Source: Maniola hyperantus (Eukaryota > Arthropoda > Insecta > Lepidoptera > Nymphalidae). Taken from it: a DNA stretch of 64,000 nucleotides. This document shows, piece after piece, positions 1 to 13,500 of the stretch. The DNA is taken from positions 4,464,001-4,528,000 of the forward strand of contig NC_048538.1 in assembly GCF_902806685.2 (NCBI RefSeq), given 5' to 3'. The position numbers and the translations under genes are program-made. Position 1 is the first letter of the stretch; each line of letters begins with the position of its first letter. A model generated the notes under the pieces. That model was not told where the DNA came from, searched no databases, and saw nothing but the letters and a program-made list of their open reading frames with translations.

Positions 1-736
1 TTGTTCTGATTGGCTGAATTTGTGCGATTCTTGTTGCAACAATGCAATTGTAGCCAATAGTGAGCGAGCATTAACCAATCAGACATACCTATAAAAATTT
101 ATAGGTATAATATAGTTAATATAGAAAAACAAACTGTAAATAAATAATGTAAGAGAATAACAAAATGTAATACCCAAAAAAGAACTCTGACACAAATCGG
201 AGGATTTCCGATGATTTTAATAAAAAAAAAAAAAAAAAAAAAACAATCAGACAACCGCGGTAGGGCCACTGCTGCGCGATTGCGGTAGAATGACAGCTAC
301 AACGTCACGATCGCTCACTACCTATTGGCTACAATGCATTGTATCGCACAAATTCAGCCAATTGAGATTGTAATAATGATTGATGCAGGTTTTAGACAAT
401 CGCCCTGCTGTCATGCTGTGCTCTGCATCAGTGAGCCGGCAATGGGTGGATCATGAATAGGTAACTTAGTTAGCAAACAAATTCTTAGTTCTGCCAAAAT
501 ACAAAATTACATTTTTTATCTTCGAACCAAATCCCGGAAAACTCAGATGATATAATATTATCTTTAGTCAAATATTTTTGAATACCTATTCTTGACAAAT
601 AAAGATAAAAACGAGATGATTACTCAAAAGCCTATATAAAATGTTCAGGATACCCACTTTATATTATAATTTCTCTATCACAAAACATTGCTAGTTAGTT
701 CAATAACTTGAATAATAAAATAATTTAAAGTGCACA
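1..736. repeat. Upstream of SULT-1: inverted pair of MITE-G copies, poly(A) tract
   Basis: Positions 1-85 (ATTGGCTGAATTTGTGCG, GCCAATAGTGAGCGAGC) are the inverse of 285-385 (GATCGCTCACTAC, AATTCAGCCAATTGAG), so this may be one foldback element about 380 bases long. Poly(A) run at 222-243. No gene seen; the last 100 bases are the SULT-1 promoter. Confidence 0.55.
633..640 (+). promoter_or_regulatory. TATA box of SULT-1
   Basis: TATATAAA lies 97 bases before the SULT-1 ATG, which puts a start site near 660-670 and leaves a short AT-rich leader with no upstream ATG in good context. This is inference from position and consensus only. Confidence 0.5.
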
Positions 737-3700
737 ATGGATTATAAACCTAGTAAAGACTTCCCTTACGAGGTTGTATTCCTTAACTCTGAGGATAATC
801 TAGAGTTAAAGGATTATTTATATGGTAATTTTTACAATCATATTAATTATTAATTATTTAATTATTTTAATTATTAAAATAATTAAATAATCTCTGTCTG
901 TCTGTCTGTCTGTCTGCTAGCCTTTCACGGCCCATCCGTTCTTGGTACAGAGATAGCTTGCATCCCGGGAAAGGACATAGGCTACTTTTTATCCCGGAAA
1001 ATCAAAGAGTTCCCTCGGGATTTTTGAAAACCTAAATCCACGCGGACGAAGTCGCGGGCATCATCTTGTTAATTATATTTTAGTAATAGAGTAATTTAAA
1101 GTTTCAATTTGTGATTTCGAAATGTCTTTTAAGCTCATATCTAATGGATTTTGGGTGTTGGTCAAACACCACTAGCGGATTTTTATTACTTTTCTGTTTG
1201 TTTGTCCAGACTATTGAATAGCTGAACCGATTTTGATTGGAATTTCACAAACAGATAGAAGATCTTGCAAGGATTTGTGTTTGATGTAGAAGATTGATAT
1301 TTTAATCGCAAACTCTTTCCGCAGTTTCACGGGAAACCAGTTATTCCACTCTTAAGCCGTGGGCAACTACAAGTCTTTTTTTTGCACTGGATTAAGATCT
1401 GCTGGCAAGTGATGATGCAGCCAAGATGGAGCGCGCTGGCCTAGAAGTTGCATATTCACTCTTGAATGGACTAATATTATCCCTACTAGGGATTATACAA
1501 TAGTCGAATTTTTAAAAACCAACATTTTATGACGTTTCGAGTGCCAACCAGATTTTTATGAAAAATAAATAGTGCGGGGGAGGGGCAAATAGAATCACCA
1601 ACTGAGTTGGTACAGTAGCTACGGGTAACATTGGAAAGGTGTCTAACATTGTGAGTCGATAGTTCAATTGAATTACCTAATGATATTTAAAAGTTATAAA
1701 AAACTCAATCACCTGCTCTTAATTGTTTAATCATTAATGACATCTAAGTCCACCTAACTACTTAATAGAATATATATTTACGTAAAGTATATCCTGAAAC
1801 TCTTTTTTAAAGCACTGTAAATACCTTACAGTGCTTCAGCAATCTTACCTACCTCTAAGTACTTATTTTAGTTTAGTAATTATTTACTAGTTTTATAATG
1901 CTTCCTTTTCACTCTGCTTCTGTGAGCTCAATGTAAAATAGAGAAGCAGGAACTGGTTCATTGACTCATACAAATGACACACCTGAACCACATACCTACA
2001 TCACTATCATTTTAAATATGGTACTTATCATTATTTTGCGATTTGACATAAGCTAATGTCAAAACGTGTTAATTGAAATTCGAGTATAATATAATTATTA
2101 CATATTGGTACCTACTGATTCTGAGCACAACCTAATTTTAGAGTATTTGCATACTCTTCTTACTAACGTAATATGAAAAGGACAGACGCAGTCTGACAGT
2201 TTTAAATTTTATTTTTAGATGGTAAAACCCGTGACTTTAGCGCACAGTAACGTGCACTAAAATTTAGAGTATTTAAATGTAAAGTTCATGTTTTGTCCCT
2301 TTTTAGCATTGTTAAAAAGAAAAAGATGCAGATACTCTAAATTTAGAGAAAGACAACGGAATCGGTGCCAAAAGATTGTTCTTTTTTATATTACAATAAA
2401 GCTTAAGCTGTTCTTTTTGTATAGGTGAAAAGGAATATTTTGTTCGGGTTGGCCCAAAACAATACATTTTTCAGGCAGGAATCATGTCAGCACTTCCAAG
2501 CATTTACAACTTACCACTGAGGTCTGACGACACTTTCGTCCTTACTTACCCAAAAGCAGGTAACTTTTTGGTATTACAACACAAAAAAAATTTGGATGCA
2601 ATTATGGTGCGTCAGTGAATATCTAGATTTGTGTGTTTGCCGTTGTACACAATCTCTCAACTAAACTAAAATGGCACATCTAAATCTATTGCTTTCCCTT
2701 TCATAAGGTTGCTTGCGGAAAAGGATAGCACTAGACTTAGACTTGTTAATTTAGTTTAGTTGTACAAGAGAATCGGCCCCAATTACTTTCCTAAGTTTAT
2801 TTTTATAATATTAGATTAGGTAGGTACACCTACCTGCTCGCTAAAATGTATGAGTATAAAGAGAGGAGAGAGGAGAGAGATATAAGGAGAGGAGAGAAGA
2901 TGCTAGTTTACCATAAGGTAAACTAGCTTATTCCCGCGACTTCATCCGCGTGGTACAAACCCCTATTTTGCCCCCTAAGAGGTTGTATTTTCAAAAATCC
3001 TTTTTAGCGGGTGTCTAATGTCTACGTCATAATAGCTATCTGCATGCCAAATTTCAGCCCGATCCGTCCAGTAGTTTGAGCTGTGCGTTGATAGATCAGT
3101 CAGTCAGTCACCTTTTCCTTTTTTTTTAAGATGCCCGCGACTTCGTCCGCGTGGAATTAGGTTTTTAAAAATCCCGTGGGAGCTCTTTGATTTTCCGGGA
3201 TAAAAAGTAGCATATGTCACTCTCCAGGTCATTAACAGCTATACCCATGCGAAAAATCACGTCGATCCGTTGCACCGTTGCGATGTGATTGAAGGACAAA
3301 CCAACAAACCAATAAACAAACAAACCAACAAACAAACATACTTTCACGTTTATAATATGGGTACTGATATAAATACCTACCTAAATGCAAATTTAAGGGT
3401 TTATTATTTGCAGGAACAACTCTAACTCAAGAATTAGTTTGGTTGGTATGCAATAATTTAGATTACCAGAAGGCTAAATCTTCACTGCTCAATGAAAGAT
3501 TTCCATTCTTAGAGTAAGTTTTTATACTTTTTAATTGGTGACTTAAATATATTTGAAATCTTCTCTATTATTGTTATGATTCTCAATAGGTAACTTAAAG
3601 CATAGCTCGAAATATTTCTAACAATAAGTATAACTAAGTTATAACACCACATCAAAAGACATGGTAACTACCTAAACAGGAATGGTATAAGACGACAGTA

Positions 3701-6700
3701 AATACTGGTATGTTTCCACTCAAGTAGGTACTTAGACTAATAAATATTATTATTAGACTTGCAGATAAAGATCTTTTTTTTATTATTATTTAAGAAACAA
3801 AATAATAAAAGTCCAATATTAGTACCGTAGTAAATAGTAGAGTTCACACACTATAGATCATTTGAATTACCTATTTTAAATCCACTGTATACGAATATCA
3901 GTTTCAGAGGTCAGAGTATAACAGTAAACTGACACTTACATGTCCCATTATCTCAATTTTTTGACGATTTCATTTTATACCATGGCAGGTGTAGATATAC
4001 CGTCTACAGGTACGTTTGTACGATTATATCTTCTGTGCTACAGGTTACAATCATTATTTATCTGAAGGAAAGAAGTATTTCCCTTCATCTTCTAAAGTTG
4101 AAAAAATTGTGATAGTAACGTTACCAATTCACAGTCGATACAGCGGGAACAGCACCAAGAGGATGGGTTGAAGCTAATTCAAGTCGACGTGGGCTGAAAC
4201 TATGCTATACAACCGCTCGTCCCCACTCTGCTCTAGAGTAATGATGCGCGATTCCGTGATGTTTTCGAGTCAATATTTCTCTCGTTCTTCCACAAACAAA
4301 TCGAGATGCTTTTCGTGAGTCGAGTCAAAAGAATCGCTCCCACCGAGCTCGATGCACCGTCCATTCTGGCGAGTCGAAATCTAGGGCGCTTCAGTCGATA
4401 CAAACACCTGTTACCACAGCTCCGTATCTTTTTTTCTCAGTATCTTCTAATTTTCGTTCTATAATTATTTTCTCATTATCTTAAATACGTAAACATAATG
4501 GCTTTATCATAATTATCATCATAAGATTTTACAAGTTATGTAGTAGGTATCAAATATTAATATCAAAATACCAAAACTGTTTCAAGGTTTCCAGATTTTG
4601 CAATGTTTCTACTTTCTAGATTGTCAGGACTACTTCGTACATCTGAACTGTCTTTTACGGAAGATCAAGTAGACCTATTGAAGAAATCTCTAATACCGAT
4701 AACCGTTAACGAATTAGAGGAAATGCCTTCGCCAAGATTCATCAAGAGCCATCTGCCGCTGTCATTGCTACCACAGTCACTATTGGATAAGACAAAGGTT
4801 TTACAAGCTTTGATAAAAAATATTCTTTGTTTTTGTAATATTCAATTTTATGAAGTACACACTTACTTAGGTACCTATACTTAATATGATTCCCGCCACA
4901 CTGTCCGCATGGATCAGGCCTGGATTTCGGTTTTTAAAATCATGGGAACTCTTTATTTCCTAGTGAAGTAGTATGTCCGTCACCGGGATGCAAACCAAAT
5001 TTCAAAATCGGTTACGCGGATAGGCCACGTAAAAACGAACAAATAGTAGACAGACATACCTACTTTCTTTGTCATTAGTAATCTTAGTATGGATTACAAT
5101 AATTGGAACATATATTTTTAAAGCTGAACGCTTAAATATTGTAAAGGTATTGAATTATTGACTTTATTACCTACAATGGCATAGTACTTATGTTAGGGAT
5201 ATCTACTCGTGTGCTTATGTGGTCCTAGCCCTGCCGATCTTGTATAGCTGTGAAATTATAAATTTCTATTAGCTGACCCAGCAAGGCTGGTATGGCTAAA
5301 ACGCATTTTTTTTTAAAGAATGACAAAATTCATAATCACGGGTTCAGTGTTAGGCGGTAGATGCACCTCGTCTGCATTTAAGTATGTCGTACTGATAAAC
5401 TTTTATATTATAATTAAATTCTATTATGTTTTGTTCAATAGGTAGTGTATGTGGCTCGCGACCCGAGAGACGTCGCTGTTTCTTTCTATCATCATCACAA
5501 GTTAATGAAAATGTCAGACCCTGATATGGAATTTAAGAAATTTTGGAAGTATTTCGTTTCAGATTTAGGTAAGTTGTTCTTAAAAATATGAGAATTTCAA
5601 TGTGATTTTTATAATGATAGCTTTTGTTTTTTAGTTGTATCTGGACCATTTTTTGAACATGTGCTAGAAGCTTGGGAGAAGCGGAACCATCCGAACATGT
5701 TATTCTTATTTTATGAGGAAATCACAAAGGTAACTTTTAAAATAGATCGACTAAAAGATATTCTTCGAACGAAATTCTGTTCCACAAAGCTGGCACATCA
5801 ATGACACTGGCCCATCTATAAAAATATAAGCAAGGCTACAACTTGTATCAATTTTTTTTACTGGATTCAGACTTATTGGCGGCTTAAAAGTTACACAAGT
5901 CGCGTCGCAATAACATATTTTGCATTTTAGCCAATCTGCGGAGCAGCGGACTGAACCTGGCAGCACTGTGAGCGCAAAGGCGGTCACTTTTTAACCGACT
6001 TCCAAAAAGGAGGTGGTTCTCAATTCGGCTTGTTCTTTTTTGCGATTTTTTTTTAATGTATGTAGGTACATCGATTTTTTCCAGGTTCTTAGACCAACCA
6101 GGAACCGACTTGCAAATTTTTTTTTAATCAACAGAGGATGTTTCGCTGGTGTTCCCATAAAAATTTCTGGATCCAACTCCTCAATCCTGATGCTGCAGGG
6201 TTACTGCCTGCCTAAGCTATCAAGATTCAGGAAGTGTTTATAGTGAATTAATGTTACCAAGCAACGACTTTATGCTTGATTTCCAAGTCCCAACTCCTCA
6301 ACGCTGATGATGTAGAGTACAGCACTCCCAAACTATAGTGATTCAGGAACTGCGGATGACGCAATATTATTTTTGGTGCCAAGCATAGTCTACACCATTG
6401 AACTTGGGACCCCAACTCCTCAATGCTGATGCTGCAAGGTACTGAACTCCTAAGCCGTGGGGATTCGGGAATTTCTGATGGTAAATTGATATTTTAGGTA
6501 TCAAGCAACGGCTTCATGATTACACTTCAAGTCCGAACTCCTCAAACCTGATGATGCATGGTACAGCACTCCTAAATTACAGGAATTGTTCCTGGTGAAA
6601 TAATATTGTAAGTGCTGAGCATAGATTTAGTTATTGAATTCCAAGTCTCAACTCTTCAATCCTGATGTTGCAAGGTACTGAACTCCAAAGCCGAGTGGAT

Positions 6701-8719
6701 TTGGAAAGATTTGCTGCTGAATTGATATGCAATGACTACTTTCACTAAAAAGCCTAAATTTAAAAAATATTAAAAAAAACCGACTTCCAAAACCACTACA
6801 AAGTAAAAAATAACTTTGTTTCTAGTTTCTACACGTGTAGGTATGTATGTTGATGTCGGGCGAGCTACATTGCTTTGATTTCTAGTTTCTAAACAAACAA
6901 AAGTTATTTTTTACTTTGTAGTGGTTTTGGAAGTCCTGTAACCATTAAAAATATGGTCAAATATGGTCAAAAATCAAATAAAGTTTTAAAAATATATGAA
7001 CAAATCAAATTGGTTTGACCTCCAGTGGTGAGCGGTGTGATCTTATAAGTGGGAGGTCCTAGGTTCAATTCACCTACGACGCGGCATTGACCCCGCGGCA
7101 CCTATCTTCGCAAAGTTTATTGTCCTCTAGCGTTAGTCACATGTTTTATCTGCAAAACATTGCAATCTTTTAAAAATACAGGTTTATTTCAATATTTTTT
7201 TCGTCATTTTTAATGGTATCTTATCAGTTACCTGTAATCATCAGTAGGGACTATCACCTGACTTCGCATTTGCTAGCATTCAATTACACTCTGTATTAAT
7301 TCGTACAAAATGAGATCTCACTCGCCATATTAACTTCACGTGTCAACAGTCATCTCAAAAGTACGGTTTTAGTCCTTATTTTAAAGGTGAACCATACTTT
7401 TGATATGACAGTTGACACATAGAGTTAAAATGGCGAGTGAGTTCGTATTTTGTACGGATTATAATTAGGTTAACTTGGTGGCTTAGCTAAAATGGAAGCT
7501 TCAATAATATTATAATAGTCACAGATTAGAGAAATGATAGTAGTAAGTTCATAGGATTGGTTATATTGATAAACTAAAACAACTTATTCTGTGCAAACTG
7601 GATTGACATAATCAAAATCAATAGTTTGATTTTCTATTTCTTTAGGACTTACCTGGAGCTATACAACGTGTGGGGCATTTTTTTGGTAAAACACTATCAG
7701 ACGAACAAGTGAACAAGCTTGCCCAGCATCTTGATTTCAATAACTTTAAGAAGAACAAATCTGTTAACATGGAGAGTCTGCAGAAAGTTGGCGTATTCAC
7801 AAGCGACGGGGCTTTTATAAGAAAAGGTACTTAATAATGTTTTTAATGACCTCCGTGGCGCAATAGTGAGTGCTGCGGTTTTTTAAGTAGCATGGATTCG
7901 ATTCTCGGATAACCTAATTTGGAATTAGAAACTTTTCCTCTGTAGTAGGTATTCCTTATTGCGTTGATAGCCTAGTGTAGTTCTAGTGGTTAAGAGGTCG
8001 CGTCACGTCGGCCTCCCATTTGAGAAGTTGGGGGTTCGATCCTGTAACTTTTAAGAGTTATAATTATATGAGTTGTAAGCAATCAAATATCACTTGCTTT
8101 AACGGTGAACGAAAACACGTGAGCAAACCTGTATACCTGAGAGTTCTCCATAATGTTCTCAAAAGTGTGTGAAGCCATAGCCCGCCACACTGGCAAAGTG
8201 CGGATTGCACTTGGGCAGTGTGGCGGGCTATGGCTTTAAATTCTTCTGACCTCATTCTGAGAGATGACCTGTGCTCAGTAGTAAGCCGTTAAATTAGTTT
8301 AATCTCCACTTGAATTAATTTCGAACGAGTCAGCAACGTAACGACAGGTCGAGATGGCAATCGGGGTGGAGACGCCTCGTACACCCGCACATCCCCCGAG
8401 CTAATCCGGTGCGGGATAGCGCAGGTGACGTGCGGCTGTGAGGGGCGTCCCTCCGCCTCATAAACCGATTGCCAGCTTGACTTGTCGCGTACCTACTATA
8501 GTTGTGTGAGAAAATCGATACCTCTTATCCTAATCCGTTTTTGTGCAAAAGAGAACTTTAGAGAATTTGGAAGAATGAAAAAAATTTGAAAGTTTGAAAA
8601 TTGTTACAGGTAAGTCAGGCGGGTGGCGAGAGTTTTTCAACGAAGAGATGACAGCTCAGGCGGACGAGTGGATTGCGAAACATTTACGTGATACTGACTT
8701 ACGTATTCCAAATTCCTAA
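737..8719 (+). CDS. Cytosolic sulfotransferase SULT-1, 8 exons, complete
   Basis: Exons read by hand: 737-824, 2425-2559, 3414-3513, 4587-4797, 5442-5568, 5635-5729, 7646-7826, 8610-8719. All introns are GT-AG, phases run 1,1,2,0,1,0,1, and the joined frame is open for 348 aa to TAA. It is a PAPS-dependent sulfotransferase, which moves sulfate from PAPS to small hydroxylated substrates in the cytosol. Visible motifs: 5'-phosphosulfate loop YPKAGTT (K73), catalytic His in FIKSHLPLSLLP (H163), 3'-phosphate site YVARDPRD with R184 and S192, and the C-terminal RKGKSGGW (R311-G313). The length is normal for insect members. The usual Trp after SGTT is Leu (GTTLTQEL). The start is the first ATG, about 100 bases after a TATA box. 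The substrate cannot be told from sequence. A paralogue follows in tandem. Family assignment is very sure; exact exon ends are inferred. Confidence 0.93.
886..1072 (-). repeat. Lepidopteran dispersed repeat, family A
   Basis: Reads inverted: GTCT microsatellite, TTTCACGGCCCATCCG, CATCCCGGGAAAGGACATAGG, TCCACGCGGACGAAGTCGC. The same consensus recurs at least a dozen times in this window. Confidence 0.8.
2928..3130 (+). repeat. Lepidopteran dispersed repeat, family B
   Basis: Contains CGCGACTTCATCCGCGTGG, CCCCTAAGAGGTTG and GCATGCCAAATTTCAGCCCG, ending in GTCAGTCAGTCACC. Lies in intron 2 of SULT-1, joined head to tail with a family A copy. Confidence 0.8.
3129..3365 (+). repeat. Family A repeat
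   Basis: GCCCGCGACTTCGTCCGCG through GGGATAAAAAGTAGC to TTTATAATATGGGTAC. In intron 2 of SULT-1. Confidence 0.8.
6175..6735 (+). repeat. Five diverged tandem units of about 120 bp
   Basis: Units begin at 6175, 6292, 6414, 6536 and 6650 with AACTCCTCAA-like starts. Each holds CTGATG(A/C)TG, a 'GGTAC..AACTCC' box and GATTCAGGAA. Spacing 114-122 bp. Preceded by CCGACTTCCAAAAAGGAGG at 5995-6013, a very common lepidopteran repeat block. In intron 6 of SULT-1. Confidence 0.75.
7302..7456. mobile_element. Small MITE-like foldback element
   Basis: CGTACAAAATG...CACTCGCCAT on the left is repeated inverted as ATGGCGAGTGAG...TTTGTACG on the right, with further inverted similarity inside (GTGTCAAC / GTTGACAC). 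No coding capacity. Confidence 0.65.
7960..8285 (+). mobile_element. tRNA-derived SINE copy
   Basis: Has a box A-like TTGATAGCCTAGTG (partly duplicated), box B GGGTTCGATCC, then CACTTGCTTTAACGGTGAA and GTTCTCCATAATGTTCTC. Lies in intron 7 of SULT-1. The 3' part is rearranged. Confidence 0.7.
8338..8492. mobile_element. MITE family E, copy 1
   Basis: Terminal inverted repeats around ACGACAGGTCGAGATGGCAA and its inverse; GC-rich core with a CGCACATCCCCCGAG segment. In the last intron of SULT-1. Other copies at 21899, 22505, 23924, 40170 and 59984. Confidence 0.75.
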
Positions 8720-10544
8720 CATGTCAAACTATTGACTATTATATTATTTTAGGATTTTATGACTAGGTATTTTGCTGAAATTATTATATTGAACGATATA
8801 AAATTAAATTGTATCCTGTTAAATAATTCTTGTTTTTGTTATTATACCTACAACCATTTATCTATAAGGCTGGCCGATGTGCTTCCTCAAGAGATACTCT
8901 AACCAATTTTCCGTTTAAAAGATCAAGGGTTTAAGATAAGGGTTCTTATCTCTTGAACGCCGATGGCGTATTCACGTATATAAGTAAATCGAGCTTTTGT
9001 TTAGGTGATATATGCAAATTCATATACGCCTAATAGCCGGACACCCCCGATCGCCAAGCTTAGGGAGGCAGTTGTGCTTAGCATAAAAGTCGACCCACGC
9101 CCGTTCGGTACCCTCCGCACATCGTGTTGATTAGTGACTTTTGAGTCCACCAACAAAGCATTCCCCCGCCAACATTTTACGATTTTGTTTTTCTGCAAAA
9201 CCTTGTATATATGCGTACTCTTGAGGTTGAATTCTCTGTGATGCAAATTATAGCAAATTCAATGAACTGTGAAATTGCTGTTTCTCTGAAATAAACTTCA
9301 ACTACAAAGGTATATAAAAATAGGTACCTACTAAATAACCACGCAGTAGGCACATAATTTTTTCTATTACCTACCTAATTAGTCAACGGACTGAATACCT
9401 ATGTTATCCGATGGAACAATGATTTAAATACATACTTGATACTTCCATACTATCCATATCCTGCGCAAGTGTGTCTGTCTGTCTGCTAACTTTTCACGGC
9501 CCATCGGCTTAACCAATTTTGACGAAAAGACCTACCACGGACGAGAGAAAATACCTACACTCTGGGACGGACATGGGCTATATTTTCTCCCGGGAAATCA
9601 AACGGAGTTCCTACGGGATTTTTAGAGGCCCATCCGTTTAATCGATTTTGACGTTTGGTAGAAAGATAGATAGATAGATAAAATACTTTATTGCACACAA
9701 AATATTAGATAAACCTGACAAAAAAACAAAGAAACTAAAAACTAAAAAACAATTGTATGTAAAGGCGGCCTTATTGCTCAGAGCAATCCTAGAAAAGCAA
9801 AGATAGCTTGCATCTTGCTAACAGTTAACTTATAAAAAAAAAATTGATGTTTATTTTCAACTGATTTTGTCAGCGAATTCATACGTGTGGATTTAAATTT
9901 TTTGTATAAATATATACTTAAAGGTATTGTAGGAAACTTGAATTGTCGTGGGATAAAAGTGGTCTCTACACCTACTTGCCTGCGAAAATTCCGCCAAAAT
10001 CAATTTTACCATTTCCATTTTTATTTATATTTACCAAAGATTAGTTCACACAAAGACAACCGTAGAGTACTTAGACAAAAATCGGGGGCTTTGAAAACCT
10101 GTAGGTAGGTAAGTAAATACTAAATAGCATCAGAAATCATCCTGATTTCAATGATATTCATTATGAGCTTAACAAAGGGCAGTTATTTCGAAATCGAATC
10201 GATTTTTTTTTACAAAATATGTAAGTAGTAGGTACCTACATACTTACTTATCTATTTATTCTTTAACCTATTCATTGTTATAAAGCAATTAAGTCTAATG
10301 ACATTATTTTCAAATCTGCATCTAATTGGAGCAGAGATAACAATTACCACCAGAATTTATTTAAAGTGACACAGAAGACAAACTGTTTGAATATAATAAT
10401 GAAATACAAGATTCAACAGTCGGCCGCGGTACTGGCGCGCGAGCGCAGGTTTAACCACATAACGGATGGTCGTTCAAACTTTACCCAAATAAAAACATAC
10501 TTTACAGCTCGTTAAATTTAAAAATCGTTATAAGTGAATCAAAC
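8720..10544. other. Between SULT-1 and SULT-2: no gene seen
   Basis: AT-rich spacer. It holds a family A fragment (about 9470-9655), a GATA microsatellite with a LINE-tail-like stretch (9660-9800), and an unassigned GC-richer stretch at about 9003-9170. No TATA box was clear for SULT-2; a GC-rich patch at 10421-10450 may be its promoter. Confidence 0.5.
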
Positions 10545-13500
10545 ATGGATATATTAAACAATAACTATCCTCTGGAGATCAAAGATGTAGAACCGGAGGT
10601 AGCGGAGATGCTCATGAAGTATTTCACAGGTAAGTTATGTAAATAAGTACTTACCTTTTTATTTCCTTAAAAAACATACTACAAAAGTATTTCAAAATAG
10701 TAAGTAGATGTCTAAGTAGTGCGGTTAACGGTATTCAAATTTTCACCCATAGGCATGATTGTCGAGACGAGGATGGCGCTATAATTGACCTCTTTGATAG
10801 CAAGCTTTATGGGGTTTAATAAATTTCCGCGTCAACTATTAGATCATCAGCATAGATCGGTTCCTTTGTTAGTTACAGTTACCTAAATTTTTTTTTTGTT
10901 TTAAGCAAGGTCCTACCTGTCATGTGTTTGTTTTTTAGGGTTCCGTACCTCAAAAGGAAAAACGGAACCCTTATAGGATCACTTTGTTGTCTGCCTGTCT
11001 GTCTGTCTGTCAAGAAACCTACAGGGTACTTCCCGTTGACCTAGACTCATGAAATTTGGCAGGTAGGTAGATCTTATAGCAGACATTAGGGGAAAAATCT
11101 GAAAACCGTGAATTTAGGGTTACATCATACAAAAAAAAATTGTGGTCTAAATGAACTAATAATTAGTATTTTCAATTTTCGAAGTAAGATAACTGTATCA
11201 GGTGGGGTATCATATGAAGGGTCTACACCTGTGCATTCTAAAACAGATTTTTATTTATTTTTATGTATCATAGTTTTTGAATTATCCTGCAAGATGTCGA
11301 AAAAATACGACTGTAGTACGGAACCCTCATTGCGGGAGCCTGACTCGCACTTGGCCGGTTTTTTTAATGTTTATCATCACACTGTAACATCAAAAACATG
11401 AAATAATGTTTCTGCTTTTCATCAAAACAAAGGACGTCACCTATTTGATTTGACCTTTATAAAAACTGTATAAAAACATAAGCACATTTAATATTTTTAA
11501 TGTACAAGTAGGTTTGTTCCTGGCCTAGACGAGTAAGTATTTTATTAGTAGAACCTATTTTATTACACAGGGGATTGACTTATGTGGAAATGTAAATGGG
11601 TAAATATTATCTACAACAACATTGTAACTAATCAAATATTATGTCTAATACTTACTAGACAATTTGCTACTAACATAAAATTACTTACCAGGTATAATCT
11701 CGGTGCAGCTAAATAAGTGGGTTGGGTAGGTATACTTTGTTCTTATAAGCAGTGATAGCCCAGTGGTTAATACGGCAGGTCGGGGGTACGATCTTGAGCA
11801 CGCACCTCTAGCTCTTCGGAGCTATGTGCATTTTAAGCAATACGGGGGAAACCTGCATGCCTGAAGTTCTCCATAATGTCCTCAAATCTCAAAGATGTGT
11901 TAAGTCTGCAAAACCACACCACACTGGACTAGCGCGAGCGTAGCGAACTATGGCCTAAAGCCCTATACTCTTGTAATTTGACACCCGTGCATACTGGTAC
12001 GTAGTATAAGTAGGCCGGCAATGGATTGATCACGAGGGACTACAAATACAAGCAAAGCCAGCTCGAAAATTACTTTGTTTACGAATTCAAAAGGGAGTTG
12101 CTCTGTACTGTCTGGCAATGCATGACGGTACTTCTAATACTATTCCGAAGAATATATAAAAAACTAGATGATGCCCGCGACTTCGTCCGCGTGGATTTAG
12201 ATTTTTGAAAATCCCGTGGGAACTCTTTAATTTTCCGGGATAAAAAGTAGCCTATGTCCTTCCCCGGGATACAAACTATCTGTACCAAATTTCGTCGAAA
12301 TCGGTTGAACGGTTGAGCCGTGAAAAGCTAGCAGGCAGACAAACAGACAGACAGACAGACACACTTTCGCATTTATAATATTAGTATGGATTAGACTTTA
12401 TACGCTGACTTAAGATTTTTAAATCTTTAATACCTGTTATCTCCCAAAGCCACAATGATCCAAACTTCATGGTCACCATAGACTTATTATAGAGATAATC
12501 ATATTACTGATAGTCACTGATCAATCCTCCCTGTGTTGGCGATAATACGCAGAGAAAGTAGAAACTTTCAGCTTTTATAGAATAACGAAGGTCTGGCACG
12601 CGCTGGCTTTCTCTCTATTATATTTTATTATTTGATTGCTTTGATTTATTCAATATCTAATTATAACTAGGTAGGTAGATATACAATGCGAACGTGCAAG
12701 TTTTGAAGGATTCAGGAACTGACGTTATTCTATTAAAAGTTATAGGTAGGTAGGTACCTACCTACCTAACGACACAAGCTTTGTAAACCTTGCTTTTTAA
12801 ATTGAATAAGGAAGTTTAATTACGACACGATTGAAAAAGGCGGATAAAAAATATATTCGTTGTAGTATTTGTACCTACCTATACCAACCTATAATGAGGT
12901 TAGGAAATAACTGTTACATGAAGCTAGTAAGGTTGTCAACATTTGTTCGGCTGATCATAGTATTTTTTATTTCAGAATAAGTCACAAAAAATATAGTACG
13001 CTTCAATAAAATATAGTACCTACTTATTGAATATAAAAAGTAAATAAAGACAAAAGTATGTTTTATTTTTCATTTAACTCTAACTGTATTTACATTCATT
13101 CATACTCAATTTTGAACATTTGTGTGCAGCATCAGGATTGAAGAGTTGGAATCTAATTTTTTTATGGAAGTTGCGAGGTTTCTCTATCAATTAAAAAAGA
13201 AACTACGCAAATCGGTTCAGTAATCTCGGAGATTTCGGTGTAGGTACATAGGTAAAAAAACACAACTCCTCCTTTTTGAAAGTCAGTTAAAAAGTAGCCT
13301 GGTACTCCCTGGTTAGTGGTTACCTCTACTTGTCTGTGAAACTCCCGCCAAATAGGTTCAGCCGTTCCGAAGATTAGCCCGTTCAAACCAACGGGCTAAT
13401 CTTAAAAAAGACAGACAAAAATTTAAAAAACGTGATTTAGTTATGGTATAGTTCAAATAATCATGAGCTTAAAATGAGGTATTTATTTCGAAACCACAGA

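Noticed and set aside
9003..9170. Possible solo LTR or Pao/Bel-like fragment on the - strand (GGCGGGGGAATGC, TTGGTGGACTCAAAAGTC)
   Set aside because: The words recall LTR retrotransposon ends, but I could not find both ends, a target duplication or any coding remnant.
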